In this document: one piece after another, positions 1 through 8,916 of the stretch | How positions within the stretch are numbered: position 1 is the first letter of the stretch | How the letters are laid out: each line of letters starts with the position of its first letter | NCBI GenBank assembly: GCA_963811595.1 | Contig: CAWERW010000015.1 | Location: 1-64,000 of the forward strand | Direction of reading: 5' to 3' | DNA from: DASQFQ01 sp963811595 | Lineage (GTDB): Bacteria > Actinomycetota > Thermoleophilia > Solirubrobacterales > Solirubrobacteraceae | Length of the DNA stretch: 64,000 nt | The notes under the pieces: model-generated | The model's input: only the letters and a program-made list of their open reading frames with translations | Told to the model about the DNA's origin: nothing | Databases searched by the model: none | Position numbers and translations under genes: made by a program

Positions 1-903
1 CTGGACATTGTCGCCCGTGCGGTTGGACGTCACCTCGCCGGGCAGCGGCCCGGGGTCGGGCGGGATGCCGGGCTCGGTCGGCTTGTCGTACGCCTTGAGC
101 AGGTTCTTGACGCCGCTCGCCACGAACGTGTCGCCGACCTGGCCGCCGCGGGCTCCGAGCGTCACGAGCGTCGGGTACCAGCGCCCGAAGTGCATCCGGG
201 GCGTCTGGACCCAGCGGTTGGTCCGCGGGTCGTAGACGCGCGAGTTGCGCATGCCCTGCAGCTCGAGCGCGCCGGGGTTCGCGCCCGGCAACGCGGGCGG
301 GTCGTTCTTGTACGTCGTGCCGCCGGTCGCCAGCAGCCGGCCGTCGGGCAGGAAGTTCTGGTCGGAGCAGAACAGCGAGCCGTCGTTCCAGGCCGGGTCG
401 AGCCGCCGGCCCAGCTCGTCGTCGATGCTCACGAACTCCTTGTCCGGGTTGCCCTGCGGCGGCGGGTTCGCGCCGCCGTCGACCGGCGTCGGGTGGCTCC
501 ACGACGACGCGAGCGGGTTCGCCGGGTTGAGGTCGAGCTTGCGCGTCTGATCGTTGACCGCGACCGCGCCGAACTCGCCCACGATCGAGGCGTTGATGTT
601 CTCGGTGCCCTCGAGCGCGTTCCAGTAGACGATGCGGTTGCGGACCGCGGTGACGCTCGACGAGGCCGCCGCCGGCTTGCAGTCCCAGTACGGCGTGTAG
701 AGCGGGCCGCTGGGCTCGAGGCCCGGCCGCGGCGCGCGGCGCACGCACTTCATGTCCGTCCGCTGGCCGTTGATGGTGGGCTCGGCGAAGGGTGGCGAGA
801 ACGCGCCGCTCTGCTGGGCGGCGGCGGGAGCGGCGCTCACCGCGAGCGCGGCCACCACGCACGCCACCGTCGTCAGCCGCCCTGCGAACCGTGCCGCGCC
901 CAT
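1..903 (-). CDS. Secreted galactose/glyoxal oxidase-like kelch protein (C-terminus cut by window edge)
   Basis: The reading frame starts at ATG 903 and runs off the left edge after 301 codons, so only the N-terminal part is seen. A signal peptide is evident: positive MGAARFAGRL, then a hydrophobic stretch ending in AAPAAAQQ. Later segments are typical of galactose oxidase/glyoxal oxidase beta-propellers: an SLFCSDQNFLPDGRLLATGG blade and a MRNSRVYDPRTNRW...FGRWYPTLVTL blade. In that family the protein is secreted and oxidises alcohols or aldehydes with a Cys-Tyr copper radical. The copper ligands and C-terminal domain lie outside the window, so catalysis cannot be judged. It is downstream of opcA on the same strand but separated by 76 bp and probably independent. 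Confidence 0.75.
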   Translation of the reverse strand, partial: MGAARFAGRLTTVACVVAALAVSAAPAAAQQSGAFSPPFAEPTINGQRTDMKCVRRAPRPGLEPSGPLYTPYWDCKPAAASSSVTAVRNRIVYWNALEGTENINASIVGEFGAVAVNDQTRKLDLNPANPLASSWSHPTPVDGGANPPPQGNPDKEFVSIDDELGRRLDPAWNDGSLFCSDQNFLPDGRLLATGGTTYKNDPPALPGANPGALELQGMRNSRVYDPRTNRWVQTPRMHFGRWYPTLVTLGARGGQVGDTFVASGVKNLLKAYDKPTEPGIPPDPGPLPGEVTSNRTGDNVQ

Positions 904-979
904 CGTCTCCCCCTCGTCGCTGGGGAGGCACTACCCCGGCCGGGTCCCGACAAACCGGGTCCTGGGAGATTGAGCGCGT

Positions 980-2032
980 TCAGGCCATCAGCGCGCGCGC
1001 CGACCCCAGCGCCGGCTTGTACGTGGGATCGCGCAGCAGCGCCTGGCGGACGCCCTCGCCGAGGATCCCCGACTCGCCGCGCGACGCGCCGAGCACGGTC
1101 CACAGCTGCTCGCGGCCGTCGCGCGCGCGGCGCACCGACTGCAGGCCGCCCGGCCCGCGGTCGAGCGAGAACGAGCCGCCCGACGCCAGCTCGATCGTCA
1201 CGCCGGCGAGGCCGGGCGCGCCCCTCTGCTCGACCTCGTCGAGCCGCAGCGACACCTCGCCGCGGCGGGCGCGGGCGTGCGCGGTGCGCTGCTTGCCGCC
1301 GCCGGCGGCGAACGAGCCCGGTCGCCAGCCCAGCCGCGCGCACAGCCAGCCGCAGAACAGCACCGCCGCCGCGGTCGAGTCGGCGCGGTGGCGGACCGTC
1401 ACGCGCGAGATCTCGCCCAGCCCGCGGCGCAGCTCCGGCGGGTTGAAGGCGGCGGCCACGCGCTCGCGCCACGGCGTCGAGCGCAGCCACGCGAGGTCGA
1501 CGACGTAGGCGCTCTCGAGCAGCTCGCTGGCGCGGTCGAACGCGGCGCTCGCGTCGGGCTCGTCCTGGGAGTCGACGAGCACGACCTGCATCAGCCGCCG
1601 CAGCGAGTCGATCGCGACCGCGTGCTGGTGCGGCGCCCACACGACGGTCGCGAGGTCGGGGACGAGCAGCGGGTCGACGATCGTGTCGAGCGCCTTCAGG
1701 TGGCGCTCGCCGATCTCGAGCTCGACCTGCTCGCGCCCGAGCGAGAACGGCCCCTCGGCCGCCTCGGCGGCGACGCTGCACCACGCGTCGATCGTCGTGC
1801 GGCGCTGGTGCACCGAGCACAGCACGAGCCGCGAGGGGTGGTAGCGGCCGACGCGCTCGAGCCGGTTCTCGACCTCGCCGCGGAACTCGCCGTCGACCAC
1901 GACCACGAGGTTGAGCACGCGCGCGGGCACGAACGCGTCCTCGTCGTGGTAGCGCTCGATCAGCAGGTTGCGCAGCGCCGTCTCGACCTTGCCCGGCGTC
2001 GTGTCCCGCTCGCGCCAGACCTCCTCGGTCAT
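980..2032 (-). CDS. opcA: Glucose-6-phosphate dehydrogenase assembly protein OpcA
   Basis: A 350-residue cytosolic protein following zwf with a single base between the zwf stop and this ATG (TGA-C-ATG), so translation is probably coupled. The sequence has the OpcA pattern: an N-terminal helical segment, an alpha/beta core with RVLNLVVVVDGE, and HQRRTTIDAWCSV. Next comes PLLVPDLATVVWAP, where one of several sugar-phosphate-pathway partners is thought to be sensed. OpcA is known as an assembly/allosteric partner of glucose-6-phosphate dehydrogenase in cyanobacteria and actinobacteria. Its place at the end of the tal-pgi/gnd/zwf operon fits that role. Length matches the family (about 300-370 aa). 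Confidence 0.88.
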   Translation of the reverse strand: MTEEVWRERDTTPGKVETALRNLLIERYHDEDAFVPARVLNLVVVVDGEFRGEVENRLERVGRYHPSRLVLCSVHQRRTTIDAWCSVAAEAAEGPFSLGREQVELEIGERHLKALDTIVDPLLVPDLATVVWAPHQHAVAIDSLRRLMQVVLVDSQDEPDASAAFDRASELLESAYVVDLAWLRSTPWRERVAAAFNPPELRRGLGEISRVTVRHRADSTAAAVLFCGWLCARLGWRPGSFAAGGGKQRTAHARARRGEVSLRLDEVEQRGAPGLAGVTIELASGGSFSLDRGPGGLQSVRRARDGREQLWTVLGASRGESGILGEGVRQALLRDPTYKPALGSARALMA

Positions 2033-2033
2033 G

Positions 2034-3584
2034 TCACAGGCCGCGCCACTTGCGCGGCTCGATCAGCTCGTCGGCCGCGGGCGGGCCGGGCGAGCCGGCG
2101 GAGTACTCCGACACCGGCGGCTTGCCGTCCTTCCACGCCTGCAGGATCGGGTCGATGATCGACCACTGGGCGATCACCTCGTCGTCGCGGGTGAAGAGCG
2201 TCGCCTCACCGCGCATGGCGTCCTGGATCAGGCGTTCGTAGGCCTCGGGCGACTGCGACATGAACGACGAGCCGTAGAGGAACTCCATGTTCACCGGGCG
2301 GATGCGCATCCGCGAGCCCGGGATCTTCGCCCCCAGCGACAGCGAGACGCCCTCGTTGGGCTGGACGGCGAGGATCAGCAGGTTGGGCTGGACGCCGACC
2401 GAGCCGTCGGAGGCGAACGCGAGGTGCGGGACCGGCTTGAGCTGGACCGCGATCTCCGTCGTCTTGCGCGAGAGCCGCTTGCCGGTGCGCAGGAAGAACG
2501 GCACGCCCTCCCAGCGCCAGTTGTGGACCTCGAGGCGCAGCGCGGCGTAGGTCTCGGTCTGCGAGTCGTCCGGCACGTCCTGCTCGTCGAGGTAGCCGGG
2601 GACGTCCTCGCCGCCCGGCGACCCCGCGGTGTACCGCGCCCGCACGGTCATCTCCGCCACCTGCTCCGGCGTCGGCGGGCGGATCGCGTCGAGCACCTTG
2701 ACCTTCTCGTCGCGCACCTTGTCGGCGTCGAACGACGACGGCGGCTCCATGCACAGCAGCGTGAGCAGCTGGAGCATGTGGTTCTGCACGAGGTCGCGCA
2801 GCGCGCCCGAGCTGTCGTAGTAGCCCGCGCGCGAGCCGATCCCGATGTCCTCGGCCGCCGTGATCTGGACGTGATCGATGTAGTTGCGGTTCCAGACCGG
2901 CTCGAACATGAGGTTGGCGAAGCGGAAGGCCAGGACGTTCTGGACCGTCTCCTTGCCGAGGTAGTGGTCGATGCGGAAGACCTGGCGCTCGCGGAACACG
3001 CTCGAGACGACCGACTGGAGCTTGCGCGCGGACTCGAGGTCGGTGCCGAACGGCTTCTCGATCACCACGCGCACGTCGGCCTTGCGATTGCGGTGCAGGC
3101 CCGCGGCCTTGAGCTCCTCGGCGATCACGGAGAAGTACTCGGGGGCGGTCGACAGGTAGTACATGCGCGCGAGCGGCTGGCCGGCGTCCTCGTCGAGCTC
3201 CTCGAGCACCTTGCCGAGCGTGCCGTAGGCCTCGCTGTCGTCGAACGGGACCGAGACGTAGCGCATGCGCTCGAGCAGCGCGTCGAGCACCTGCTCGTCG
3301 GGCTCGCGGCGCGAGTTCGACGTGATCGACTCGCGCGCGACCTCGCGGAACTCGTCGTCGGTCTGCTGGCGGCGCGCCGCGCCGATCAGGTTGAAGCGCT
3401 CCGGCAGCGCGCCCTCGTGGGCGAGGTTGTAGAGCGCGGGCAGCAGCTTGCGCGCGGCCAGGTCGCCCGAGGCGCCGAAGATGACCATCGTCGTCGGCGG
3501 CACGGGCAGCCGCTCGAGCCCCTCGACGAGCGGGTTCTCCCCGACCTTCTCCGGCGGCGCGTCGGTGGGGACGGAGGCGGGCAC
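2034..3584 (-). CDS. zwf: Glucose-6-phosphate 1-dehydrogenase
   Basis: A 516-aa cytosolic enzyme for the first oxidative step of the pentose phosphate pathway (glucose 6-phosphate to 6-phosphogluconolactone, NADP+ or NAD+). The Rossmann motif MVIFGASGDLAARKLLPALYNL is near residue 34. The active-site signature RIDHYLGKETVQN is in the middle, with the lysine of EKPFG upstream. The chosen GTG start at 3584 directly abuts the gnd stop codon. About 30 poorly conserved residues precede the Rossmann motif, so a later start is possible. It sits third in the tal-pgi/gnd/zwf/opcA operon. Confidence 0.96.
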   Translation of the reverse strand: MPASVPTDAPPEKVGENPLVEGLERLPVPPTTMVIFGASGDLAARKLLPALYNLAHEGALPERFNLIGAARRQQTDDEFREVARESITSNSRREPDEQVLDALLERMRYVSVPFDDSEAYGTLGKVLEELDEDAGQPLARMYYLSTAPEYFSVIAEELKAAGLHRNRKADVRVVIEKPFGTDLESARKLQSVVSSVFRERQVFRIDHYLGKETVQNVLAFRFANLMFEPVWNRNYIDHVQITAAEDIGIGSRAGYYDSSGALRDLVQNHMLQLLTLLCMEPPSSFDADKVRDEKVKVLDAIRPPTPEQVAEMTVRARYTAGSPGGEDVPGYLDEQDVPDDSQTETYAALRLEVHNWRWEGVPFFLRTGKRLSRKTTEIAVQLKPVPHLAFASDGSVGVQPNLLILAVQPNEGVSLSLGAKIPGSRMRIRPVNMEFLYGSSFMSQSPEAYERLIQDAMRGEATLFTRDDEVIAQWSIIDPILQAWKDGKPPVSEYSAGSPGPPAADELIEPRKWRGL

Positions 3585-4502
3585 CTAGAAGCCCGCCCCG
3601 GCGGCACGCTCCACCGCGTGGCCGCCGAACTGGTTGCGCAGCGCCGCCAGCACCTTGTGCGTGTACTCGCCCTCCTTGCGCGAGTAGAAGCGCGCGTACA
3701 GCGCGGCGGCGATCACCGGCGTCGGCACGTCGAGGTCGATCGCGTCGGCGAGCGTCCAGCGGCCCTCGCCGGAGTCCGAGACGTTCCCGCCCAGGTTCTC
3801 GAGGTCGTTGCCCTCCTCCTGGAACGCCTTCTCGGCGAGCTCGAGCAGCCACGAGCGGACGACCGACCCGCGGTTCCACAGCCCGCAGACCTCCTCGAGC
3901 TCGATCGGGAAGCGCGACTTGTGCATGACGTCGAAGCCCTCGGCGTAGGCCTGCATGATCCCGTACTCGATCCCGTTGTGGATCATCTTCACGAAGTGCC
4001 CGGCGCCGGCGTCGCCGAAGTGGCGCCAGCCGTCCGGCGGGGCGAGCACGTCGAGGATCGGCGCGAGCTGCTCGACCGACTCGGGGTGGCCGCCGACCAT
4101 CATGCAGTAGCCGACCTCGAGGCCCCAGACGCCGCCCGACGTGCCGACGTCGACGTAGCGGATGCCCTGCTCGGTCAGCGACGCCGCGCGCGCGACGTCG
4201 TCGTGCCACTTCGTGTTGCCGCCGTCGACGATCGTGTCGCCCTCCTGCAGCATCTCGGCGAGCTCGTCGATGGTCGCCTGGGTCGGCGCGCCGGCCGGCA
4301 CCATGATCCACACCATGCGCGGCGCCTCGAGGCTCGAGACGAGCTCGTCGAGCGAGGCGACGCCCTTCGCCCCGTGCTCCTCGGCCTCGCGCACGTGCTC
4401 GTGATTGAGGTCGTAGGCGACCACCTGGTGCTCGGAGTCCCGGTGGATGCGGTGAACCATGTTCCCGCCCATCTTCCCGAGCCCCACGAAGCCGATCTGC
4501 AT
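3585..4502 (-). CDS. gnd: 6-phosphogluconate dehydrogenase, decarboxylating (short form)
   Basis: A 305-aa protein oxidatively decarboxylating 6-phosphogluconate to ribulose 5-phosphate. It begins with the nucleotide-binding motif IGFVGLGKMGGNM. The substrate motif DVGTSGGVWGLEVGYCMMVGG is followed by GHFVKMIHNGIEYGIMQAYAEGF, which holds the catalytic lysine and asparagine. At about 300 residues it belongs to the short (YqeC/GndA-like, often NAD-preferring) class, not the 470-aa NADP enzyme of enterobacteria. Cofactor preference is inferred from class only. The ATG directly follows the tal-pgi stop and the stop abuts the zwf start, so the operon has no spare bases here. Confidence 0.93.
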   Translation of the reverse strand: MQIGFVGLGKMGGNMVHRIHRDSEHQVVAYDLNHEHVREAEEHGAKGVASLDELVSSLEAPRMVWIMVPAGAPTQATIDELAEMLQEGDTIVDGGNTKWHDDVARAASLTEQGIRYVDVGTSGGVWGLEVGYCMMVGGHPESVEQLAPILDVLAPPDGWRHFGDAGAGHFVKMIHNGIEYGIMQAYAEGFDVMHKSRFPIELEEVCGLWNRGSVVRSWLLELAEKAFQEEGNDLENLGGNVSDSGEGRWTLADAIDLDVPTPVIAAALYARFYSRKEGEYTHKVLAALRNQFGGHAVERAAGAGF

Positions 4503-7202
4503 TCAGAGTCCCTCCCTGAGGGCGTCGATGGACCCGGGGAGGTCCCCGGAGTTGAGGCGCACGCGCACGGCCGGGAGGCCGTGGTCGCGCAAGGTCTGGA
4601 GGTCGCCGTCGGCCTGGGCCGAGATCAGCGTCCGGAAGCCGAACGGATCGCCGGGGATCTCGGCGTCGTCGTCGGCGTCGTGGACGAACTGGAGGAAGCG
4701 CCCGACGCCGGGGCCGCCCTTGTGGAACTGGCCGGTCGAGTGCAGGAAGCGCGGGCCGTAGCCATAGGTGGTGGCGACGTGGTGCTTCGCGATGACGGCC
4801 TCGCGCAGGCGGGTCACCGCGGCCTCGACCTCGTCGGAGTAGGGCAGGTAGCCCATGATCGCGAGGTAGCCGGGCGGCTCGAGCCCGTCGAGCAGCTCAC
4901 CGAGGTCGCCGTCCTCCAGATCGGGCGCGCCCTCGTCGAGCACCTTCTTCGTCGCGTCCTTGGCCTGCTGCACGTTGGGCTGGTCGAACGGGTTGATCTC
5001 GAGCACCCAGCCGGACACCGCGGTCGCGAACTCGGCGAGGAAGAACACGCGGCCGAGGTCGTCGGGCCCGCGCGCCTGCACGGTGATCGTCGGGTGGCCC
5101 TGCTTGGCGAGCGCGGCGATGTGCTGATCGTGGCGGTCGTCGGGCGCGTCGGTGTTGCGGAGATGCAAGAAGACGCGGTCGGGGCCGTAGGCGCCCGCGT
5201 CGAGCAGGGGCTCGTCGGCGATCGGGAAGATCCCGCGCCCCTCCTTGCCGGTGCTCTCGGCGATCAGCTGCTCGACCCAGACGCCGAACGAGGCGAGCGG
5301 GTCGTCGACCACGAACGTCAGCTTGTCGCGGCCGGCGCGCGCGAGCTCGCCGAGCGCGAGGCCGAGCCACAGGCCTGCGTTGTCCTCGGGGCTCTCGAAG
5401 TCCGAGCACGCCTGCTCGGCGACCTGGGCGCCCTCGAGCAGCGGGCGGATGTCGATGCCGGCCAGCGCGGCGGGCACGAGCCCGAAGTAGGACAGCGCCG
5501 AGTAGCGGCCGCCGATCTCGGGGTCGTTCTGGAACGCGCGGCGGAAGCCGTTCTCCTCGGCCAGCTCGAGCAGCGTCGAGCCGGGGTCGGTGACGAGCAC
5601 GTAGTGCGAGCCGTCGGGCTGGAGGCCGTGGAAGTGCTTGAACAGCGAGATCGTCTCGATCGTCCCGCCCGACTTCGTGGAGACGATGAAGAGCGCCTTG
5701 CTCAGGTCGAGCTCGCGCTCGACCGCCTGGACCTGCAGCGGATCGGTGGAGTCGAGCACGTGCAGGCGCAGCCCGCCTTCCTGGGGGCCGTAGGAGAGGC
5801 GGAAGACCTCGGGCGCGAGGCTCGAGCCGCCCATCCCGAGCAGCACGGCGTCGGTCAGCCCGTCGGCCTTGCACTCGGCGACGAACTCGTCGAGCGCGTC
5901 GGCCTCCTCGAGCAGCTTGTCGGCGATCGTGAGCCAGCCGAGGCGGTCGACGAGCTCCGGCGTGCCCTCGGGCCCCCACAGCGTGCCGTCGCGCTGCCAG
6001 ATGCGGCGGGCGACGTCCTCGTCATGCGCGCGCTTGACGCGTGCGGCGAGCGGCTGCTCGAGCTCGGCGGGCAGGTCGGCCTCGATCGCCGCGGGCCGGT
6101 GGGTCACGATCGCCTCGCGCTTGCGCTCGATGCCGTCGAGCAGCTTCGCCATCGGGACCATGAAGGCGTCGATGCCGTCGCGCAGCAGCTTGTCGGTGAC
6201 GTCGTCGAGGTCGATGCCCGCCTCGCGCAGCGCGTCGAGGTCGGCGGTCGGGTCCTCGGCGGCGGTCGCGCCGGTCACCTCGCCCTGCTGGCGGGTGGCG
6301 AGCAGGGTGGGAAGCGGCATGGTGTTGACCGTGTGGGGCGCGACGAGGCCGTAGACGTAGAGCGTCTCGGGGTACTGCGGGTTCTTCACGCCGGTGCTCG
6401 CCCACAGCGGGCGCTGCACGGGGCAGCCGGCGTCGCGCAGCTTCGCGAAGCGCTCGCCCTCGAAGACGTCCTGGAAGGCGCGGTAGGCGGCGCGGGCGTT
6501 GGCGAGCCCGGCGCGGCCCGCGAGGTCGCTGCGGCCGGCGGCCTCGAGGCGCTTGTCGACCTCGGAGTCGACGCGCGAGACGAAGAACGAGGCGACCGAG
6601 TGGCGGTCGAGCGGCCGGCCGTCCTCGTGGCGGCGCTCCATCGCGCGGACGAACGCCTCCATCACCCGCTCGTAGGCGGAGACCGCGAACAGCAGCGTGA
6701 CGTTGACGTTGAGGCCCTCGTAGAGCGCCTCCTCGATCGCCGGGACGCCCGCGTCGGTCGCGGGGATCTTGATCATCACGTTGGGGCGGTCGACGAGGCC
6801 CCAGTACTGGCGCGCCTGCTCGAGCGTGCCCTCGGTGTCGTGGGCGAGCCGGGGCGCGACCTCGAGCGAGACGTAGCCGTCGGCGCCGCCGGTCTCGTCG
6901 TAGACGGAGCGCAGCACGTCGCACGCGAGCTGGACGTCCTTGACCGCCATCCGGCGGTAGACCTCGCGGGCGGAGAGCCCCTCGCGCGCGAGCTCCTCGA
7001 GCTCGGCGTCGTAGTCGGGCGAGCCGAGGATCGCCTTCTCGAAGATCGCGGGATTGGAGGTGACGCCGCGCAGCGAGTCCTCCTCCACCATGCGCGCGAG
7101 CTCACCCGAGTCGATCATCGACCGGCGGATCTGGTCGAGCCAAACGCTCGTCCCGGCGGAGGTCAGCGCGGCGAGGCGCTCATTGACCTGCTGCACGCTC
7201 AT
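4503..7202 (-). CDS. tal-pgi: Bifunctional transaldolase / glucose-6-phosphate isomerase
   Basis: An 899-aa fusion. Residues ~1-370 are transaldolase: GVTSNPAIFEKAI near 46-58, and VMIKIPATDAG with the Schiff-base lysine at about K145. VNVTLLFAVSAYERV and SFFVSRVDSEVDKRL follow. Residues ~400-899 are phosphoglucose isomerase: VLLGMGGSSLAPEV, FIVSTKSGGTIET and GGRYSALSYFGLVPAAL. The fusion joins the non-oxidative branch and glycolytic entry in one polypeptide and is known from several bacterial groups. It heads the operon. An SD-like GGAAGGAG lies before the ATG, with a -10-like TAGCTT at 7235-7240. Confidence 0.94.
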   Translation of the reverse strand: MSVQQVNERLAALTSAGTSVWLDQIRRSMIDSGELARMVEEDSLRGVTSNPAIFEKAILGSPDYDAELEELAREGLSAREVYRRMAVKDVQLACDVLRSVYDETGGADGYVSLEVAPRLAHDTEGTLEQARQYWGLVDRPNVMIKIPATDAGVPAIEEALYEGLNVNVTLLFAVSAYERVMEAFVRAMERRHEDGRPLDRHSVASFFVSRVDSEVDKRLEAAGRSDLAGRAGLANARAAYRAFQDVFEGERFAKLRDAGCPVQRPLWASTGVKNPQYPETLYVYGLVAPHTVNTMPLPTLLATRQQGEVTGATAAEDPTADLDALREAGIDLDDVTDKLLRDGIDAFMVPMAKLLDGIERKREAIVTHRPAAIEADLPAELEQPLAARVKRAHDEDVARRIWQRDGTLWGPEGTPELVDRLGWLTIADKLLEEADALDEFVAECKADGLTDAVLLGMGGSSLAPEVFRLSYGPQEGGLRLHVLDSTDPLQVQAVERELDLSKALFIVSTKSGGTIETISLFKHFHGLQPDGSHYVLVTDPGSTLLELAEENGFRRAFQNDPEIGGRYSALSYFGLVPAALAGIDIRPLLEGAQVAEQACSDFESPEDNAGLWLGLALGELARAGRDKLTFVVDDPLASFGVWVEQLIAESTGKEGRGIFPIADEPLLDAGAYGPDRVFLHLRNTDAPDDRHDQHIAALAKQGHPTITVQARGPDDLGRVFFLAEFATAVSGWVLEINPFDQPNVQQAKDATKKVLDEGAPDLEDGDLGELLDGLEPPGYLAIMGYLPYSDEVEAAVTRLREAVIAKHHVATTYGYGPRFLHSTGQFHKGGPGVGRFLQFVHDADDDAEIPGDPFGFRTLISAQADGDLQTLRDHGLPAVRVRLNSGDLPGSIDALREGL

Positions 7203-7234
7203 GGTCGCGCTCCTTCCCGATCGAGGAGGCTCGC

Positions 7235-7240
7235 AAGCTA
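7235..7240 (-). promoter_or_regulatory. Putative -10 element of the tal-pgi/gnd/zwf/opcA operon
   Basis: TAGCTT reads leftwards 32 bp before the tal-pgi ATG, leaving room for a short leader that carries the GGAAGGAG ribosome-binding site. No clear -35 box is seen. The assignment rests on similarity to other TANNNT hexamers upstream of genes here. Confidence 0.35.
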
Positions 7241-7254
7241 GCGCAACAGGGGCG

Positions 7255-7833
7255 TTACACCGCGACGGCCGTGGCGCCGCGCGCGTGGCAGAAGGCGTGC
7301 ACGACCCGCGGGTCGAACTGCGTGCCGGCGCAGCGGCGCAGCTCGGCGAGCGCCTCGGCCTCGGAGAGCACGTTGCCGTAGGGGCGGTCCTCGCACATCG
7401 CGCTGTACGCGTCGCAGACCGCGACGATGCGCGCGCCGAGCGGGATCGCCTCGCCGCGCAGGCCGTCGGGGTAGCCGTGGCCGTCCCAGCGCTCGTGGCT
7501 CGCGCGCACGAGCACGGCGACCCGGCGCAACGTCGGCGCGCAGCAGATCATCGCCTCGCCGACGATCGTGTGGCTGCGCATCAGCTCGCGCTCGGCGTCG
7601 GCCAGCGGCCCGCGCTTCTCGAGGATCTCGGCCGGGATCGCCATCTTCCCGACGTCGTGCAGCTCGGCGGCGCGGGCGACCTCCTCGCGGCTGCGGCCGT
7701 CCAGCCCGAGCGCGCGCGCCACCATGGCGGCCAGCTCCGCCACCTCGCGGGCGTGGGCAGCCGCGGCCGGCTCCTGAGCCAGCGCGTTGAGCAGGACCTG
7801 CGCGGCCATCCGTCCGCGCCCCGCCGTTCGCAT
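7255..7833 (-). CDS. HD-GYP-type phosphohydrolase domain protein
   Basis: A single-domain protein of about 192 aa. It shows the HD motif ELHDVGKMAIP, then HTIVGEAMI, then RASHERWDGHGYPDGLRGEAIPLGARIVAVCDAYSAM, and finally LRRCAGTQFDPRVV. The GYP triplet places it with HD-GYP cyclic-di-GMP phosphodiesterases. The usual HHE before xWDG reads SHE here, so one metal-ligand position differs. No receiver or other sensor domain is attached. Start: an in-frame GTG at 7848 is possible, but ATG 7833 has a GACGAT hexamer 7 nt upstream, matching the leaderless pattern seen elsewhere. Activity on c-di-GMP is inferred from family only. Confidence 0.8.
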   Translation of the reverse strand: MRTAGRGRMAAQVLLNALAQEPAAAAHAREVAELAAMVARALGLDGRSREEVARAAELHDVGKMAIPAEILEKRGPLADAERELMRSHTIVGEAMICCAPTLRRVAVLVRASHERWDGHGYPDGLRGEAIPLGARIVAVCDAYSAMCEDRPYGNVLSEAEALAELRRCAGTQFDPRVVHAFCHARGATAVAV

Positions 7834-7879
7834 CCGAGCGATCGTCACGACGCGCGAGGAATTCGAGCCGCGAGCGTCA

Positions 7880-7885
7880 TACCCT
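7880..7885 (+). promoter_or_regulatory. -10 element (TACCCT) for msrB
   Basis: TACCCT ends 7 nt before the msrB ATG at 7893, so transcription would begin at or next to the start codon, giving a leaderless mRNA. No Shine-Dalgarno sequence is present. Confidence 0.45.
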
Positions 7886-7892
7886 TTACGTC

Positions 7893-8324
7893 ATGGCCAC
7901 TGATCAGATTCAAAAGACCGACGAGCAGTGGCGTGAGGAGCTCTCTCCGGAGCAGTACGACGTGCTCCGCAAGGGCAGCACCGAGCGCGCGTTCACCGGC
8001 AAATACTGGAACGTCAAGCAGGACGGCGTGTACCGCTGCGCCGGCTGTGGTGCCGAGCTGTTCAGCTCGGACACGAAGTTCGACTCCGGCACCGGCTGGC
8101 CGAGCTTCACCGAGCCGGCCGTTGCCGCCGCCGTGGAGAACCGCCCCGACAACTCGCTGTTCATGCGCCGCACGGAAGTCGTGTGCCGCGCGTGCGGCGG
8201 CCACCTCGGGCACGTCTTCGAGGACGGCCCGCAGGACAAGGGCGGCCTTCGCTACTGCATCAACTCGTGCGCGCTCGAGCTCGACGAGGGCGACAGCGCC
8301 GCGAGCACGCCCAACCCGATGTAA
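7893..8324 (+). CDS. msrB: Peptide-methionine (R)-S-oxide reductase
   Basis: A 143-aa cytosolic repair enzyme that reduces methionine-R-sulfoxide in proteins. Zinc-binding pairs C49/C52 and C98/C101 are present. The catalytic cysteine is C122 in RYCINS. The recycling cysteine usual in SGCGWPSF is replaced by threonine (SGTGWPSF, T67), while a non-standard cysteine, C126, lies four residues after the catalytic one (CINSC). C126 could be the resolving residue, which is inference. The 3' end overlaps the convergent LysE-family gene by about 70 bp. Confidence 0.93.
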   Translation: MATDQIQKTDEQWREELSPEQYDVLRKGSTERAFTGKYWNVKQDGVYRCAGCGAELFSSDTKFDSGTGWPSFTEPAVAAAVENRPDNSLFMRRTEVVCRACGGHLGHVFEDGPQDKGGLRYCINSCALELDEGDSAASTPNPM

Positions 8325-8897
8325 CTGCAACCGCTGACGCGGGCGAGTGCCAGGCGGCGCTCGCCCAGCCAGCCGCGGACGCTGCCGGCCACCAGCGCGT
8401 AGGCCGAGTCGCTCAGCGTCGCCAGCACGAGGAAGAGCACGCCCAGCGCGAGCACCTGCGGCGCCACCGCCCCGCGCTCGGGATCGACGAACTGCGGCAG
8501 GAACGCGAGGAAGAACAGCGCCGTCTTCGGGTTGAGGGTGTTGACCACGACGCCCTGCCAGTAGAGCCGCTTGCGCCCGGCCGAGCGCGCCCTCCTCGCG
8601 GACGGGCTCCGCTCCCTCGAGCAGCTTGCGGATCCCGAGGTAGATCAGGTAGGCGGCGCCGGCGTACTTGACGACGCTGAACGCCACCGCCGAGGAGGCG
8701 AGCAGCGCCGACACGCCGATCGTCGCCGCGAGCACGTGGACGAGCCCGCCGGTCTGGATCCCCAGCGCCGAGACGATGCCCGCGGTGCGGCCCTCAGCGA
8801 GCGAGCGGGAGACGATGTAGATGACCGACGGGCCGGGGACGGCGAGGAAGACCGCGCTGGCGGCGGCGAAGATGACGAAGGTGTGGAGGTCGGGCAT
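8252..8897 (-). pseudogene. LysE/RhtB-family amino-acid exporter, frameshifted
   Basis: The N-terminal half reads from ATG 8897: MPDLHTFVIFAAASAVFLAVPGPSVIYIVSRSLAEG. This is the classic LysE/RhtB first helix with the PGP motif. The C-terminal half lies in another frame: GRKRLYWQGVVVNTLNPKTALFFLAFLPQFVDP. The switch falls near 8586-8592. Removing one base of the GGG run there would restore a continuous protein of about 214 aa with six predicted membrane helices. As sequenced the gene is broken: either a recent frameshift or a one-base sequence error. Its start is 19 bp from the divergent DUF2625 gene. Confidence 0.8.
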
Positions 8898-8916
8898 CGC
8901 ATGAGATCGTACGGGC

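Noticed and set aside
1968..7241. 1757-codon open frame on the + strand
   Set aside because: Antisense shadow of opcA, zwf, gnd and tal-pgi; composition is Arg/Ala/Val/Glu-rich with no domain, typical of high-GC complementary frames.
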